Source of the DNA: RUG714 sp964623515
GTDB lineage: Bacteria; Bacillota; Clostridia; Oscillospirales; Acutalibacteraceae
Direction: 5' to 3'
Length of the DNA stretch: 32,838 nt
NCBI GenBank assembly: GCA_964623515.1
Contig: CAZURV010000020.1
Span: 1 to 32,838, forward strand
Of the stretch, positions 32,714-32,838 are shown one piece after another (within the stretch, counting starts at the first letter, position 1; every line of letters starts with the position of its first letter). The position numbers were made by a program, and so were the translations under genes. The notes under the pieces were generated by a model. It was not told where the DNA came from, searched no databases, and was given only the letters and a program-made list of their open reading frames with translations.

Positions 32714-32838
32714 TTATTTTTTAGTCGTAACAGATTTAGCTTTAGACCAGCTTGAATAAATCTTTGTGGATTTACCGTTTACCTTAACGGTTTTGTATGT
32801 ACGAACACGAACGTAATACTTTTTCTTTGCACTGAGCT
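32714..32838 (-). CDS. C-terminus of a surface protein with FN3-like end (partial)
   Basis: The gene runs in from beyond the right edge; 40 codons and a TAA are visible. The residues read LSAKKKYYVRVRTYKTVKVN followed by GKSTKIYSSWSKAKSVTTKK. The YYVRVRTYK-x-YSSWS pattern is the last strand pair of a fibronectin type III-like domain that often ends secreted proteins of gut Clostridia, usually after leucine-rich repeats or an enzyme domain. Nothing can be said about its catalytic part. The terminator at 32578-32608 fits its 3' end. Confidence 0.75.
   Translation of the reverse strand, partial: LSAKKKYYVRVRTYKTVKVNGKSTKIYSSWSKAKSVTTKK

Noticed and set aside
1..32838. tRNA, rRNA, prophage or integrase genes
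   Set aside because: I looked for cloverleaf T-loops, rRNA cores and phage or recombinase motifs on both strands and saw none that could be supported.

Overview
The window looks like a chromosomal segment of an anaerobic gut or rumen Clostridia bacterium, most likely Oscillospiraceae/Ruminococcaceae. The evidence is the moderate GC content, Firmicutes-type ribosome binding sites and promoters, type I dockerins, cohesin-like domains, FIVAR and InlB-like repeat modules, and a TPP-controlled ThiT. I cannot name a species.

Region 1 (345-8050, minus strand). A transcript starting near 6170 encodes, in order, an ABC ATPase, a 12-TM-like permease, a second ABC ATPase, its ABC-2 permease, a SpoIIM/DUF95 membrane protein, another membrane protein and probably a YfbR-type 5'-deoxynucleotidase. 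Just upstream lies a separate small gene for an 80-residue hydrophobic, cationic peptide. It has a perfect consensus promoter (TTGACA-17-TATAAT), a structured 3' region and its own terminator. Peptide plus ABC transporters plus DUF95 protein is the gene content of circular-bacteriocin loci, and this is my best candidate for an undescribed system here. Next comes prfB (release factor 2), which is readable without the usual programmed frameshift.

Region 2 (8126-10474, plus strand). A membrane protein with an N-terminal prokaryotic RING-like zinc domain is followed by the conserved rpsF-ssb-rpsR operon. That operon has a good promoter, a leader hairpin resembling the S6:S18 autoregulatory RNA, and a terminator.

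Region 3 (10536-23940, plus strand). Four consecutive genes encode secreted or surface proteins of 505, 1596, 360 and 1716 residues. The two giants alternate InlB-like beta-grasp repeats with FIVAR helical modules. The 1596-residue protein has cohesin-like domains and a C-terminal dockerin. The 360- and 1716-residue proteins share a related N-terminal domain and end in membrane anchors. The modules appear to have been exchanged between genes, and the first two genes share a leader-sequence signature. The likely overall role is surface display, adhesion or cellulosome-like assembly.

Region 4 (24000-32838). A fused Wzz/BY-kinase gene (plus strand) is followed by a roughly 180-base array of strong hairpins abutting a 39-base dispersed repeat whose other copy is at 202-240. 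On the minus strand are an unusually long ThiT behind a TPP riboswitch/terminator and a 1864-residue secreted subtilisin-like protease with leucine-rich repeats, Ig-like domains and a C-terminal dockerin. At the right edge is the C-terminus of another surface protein. The protease and the dockerin protein of region 3 could dock on the same scaffold, but no clear scaffoldin is present in the window.
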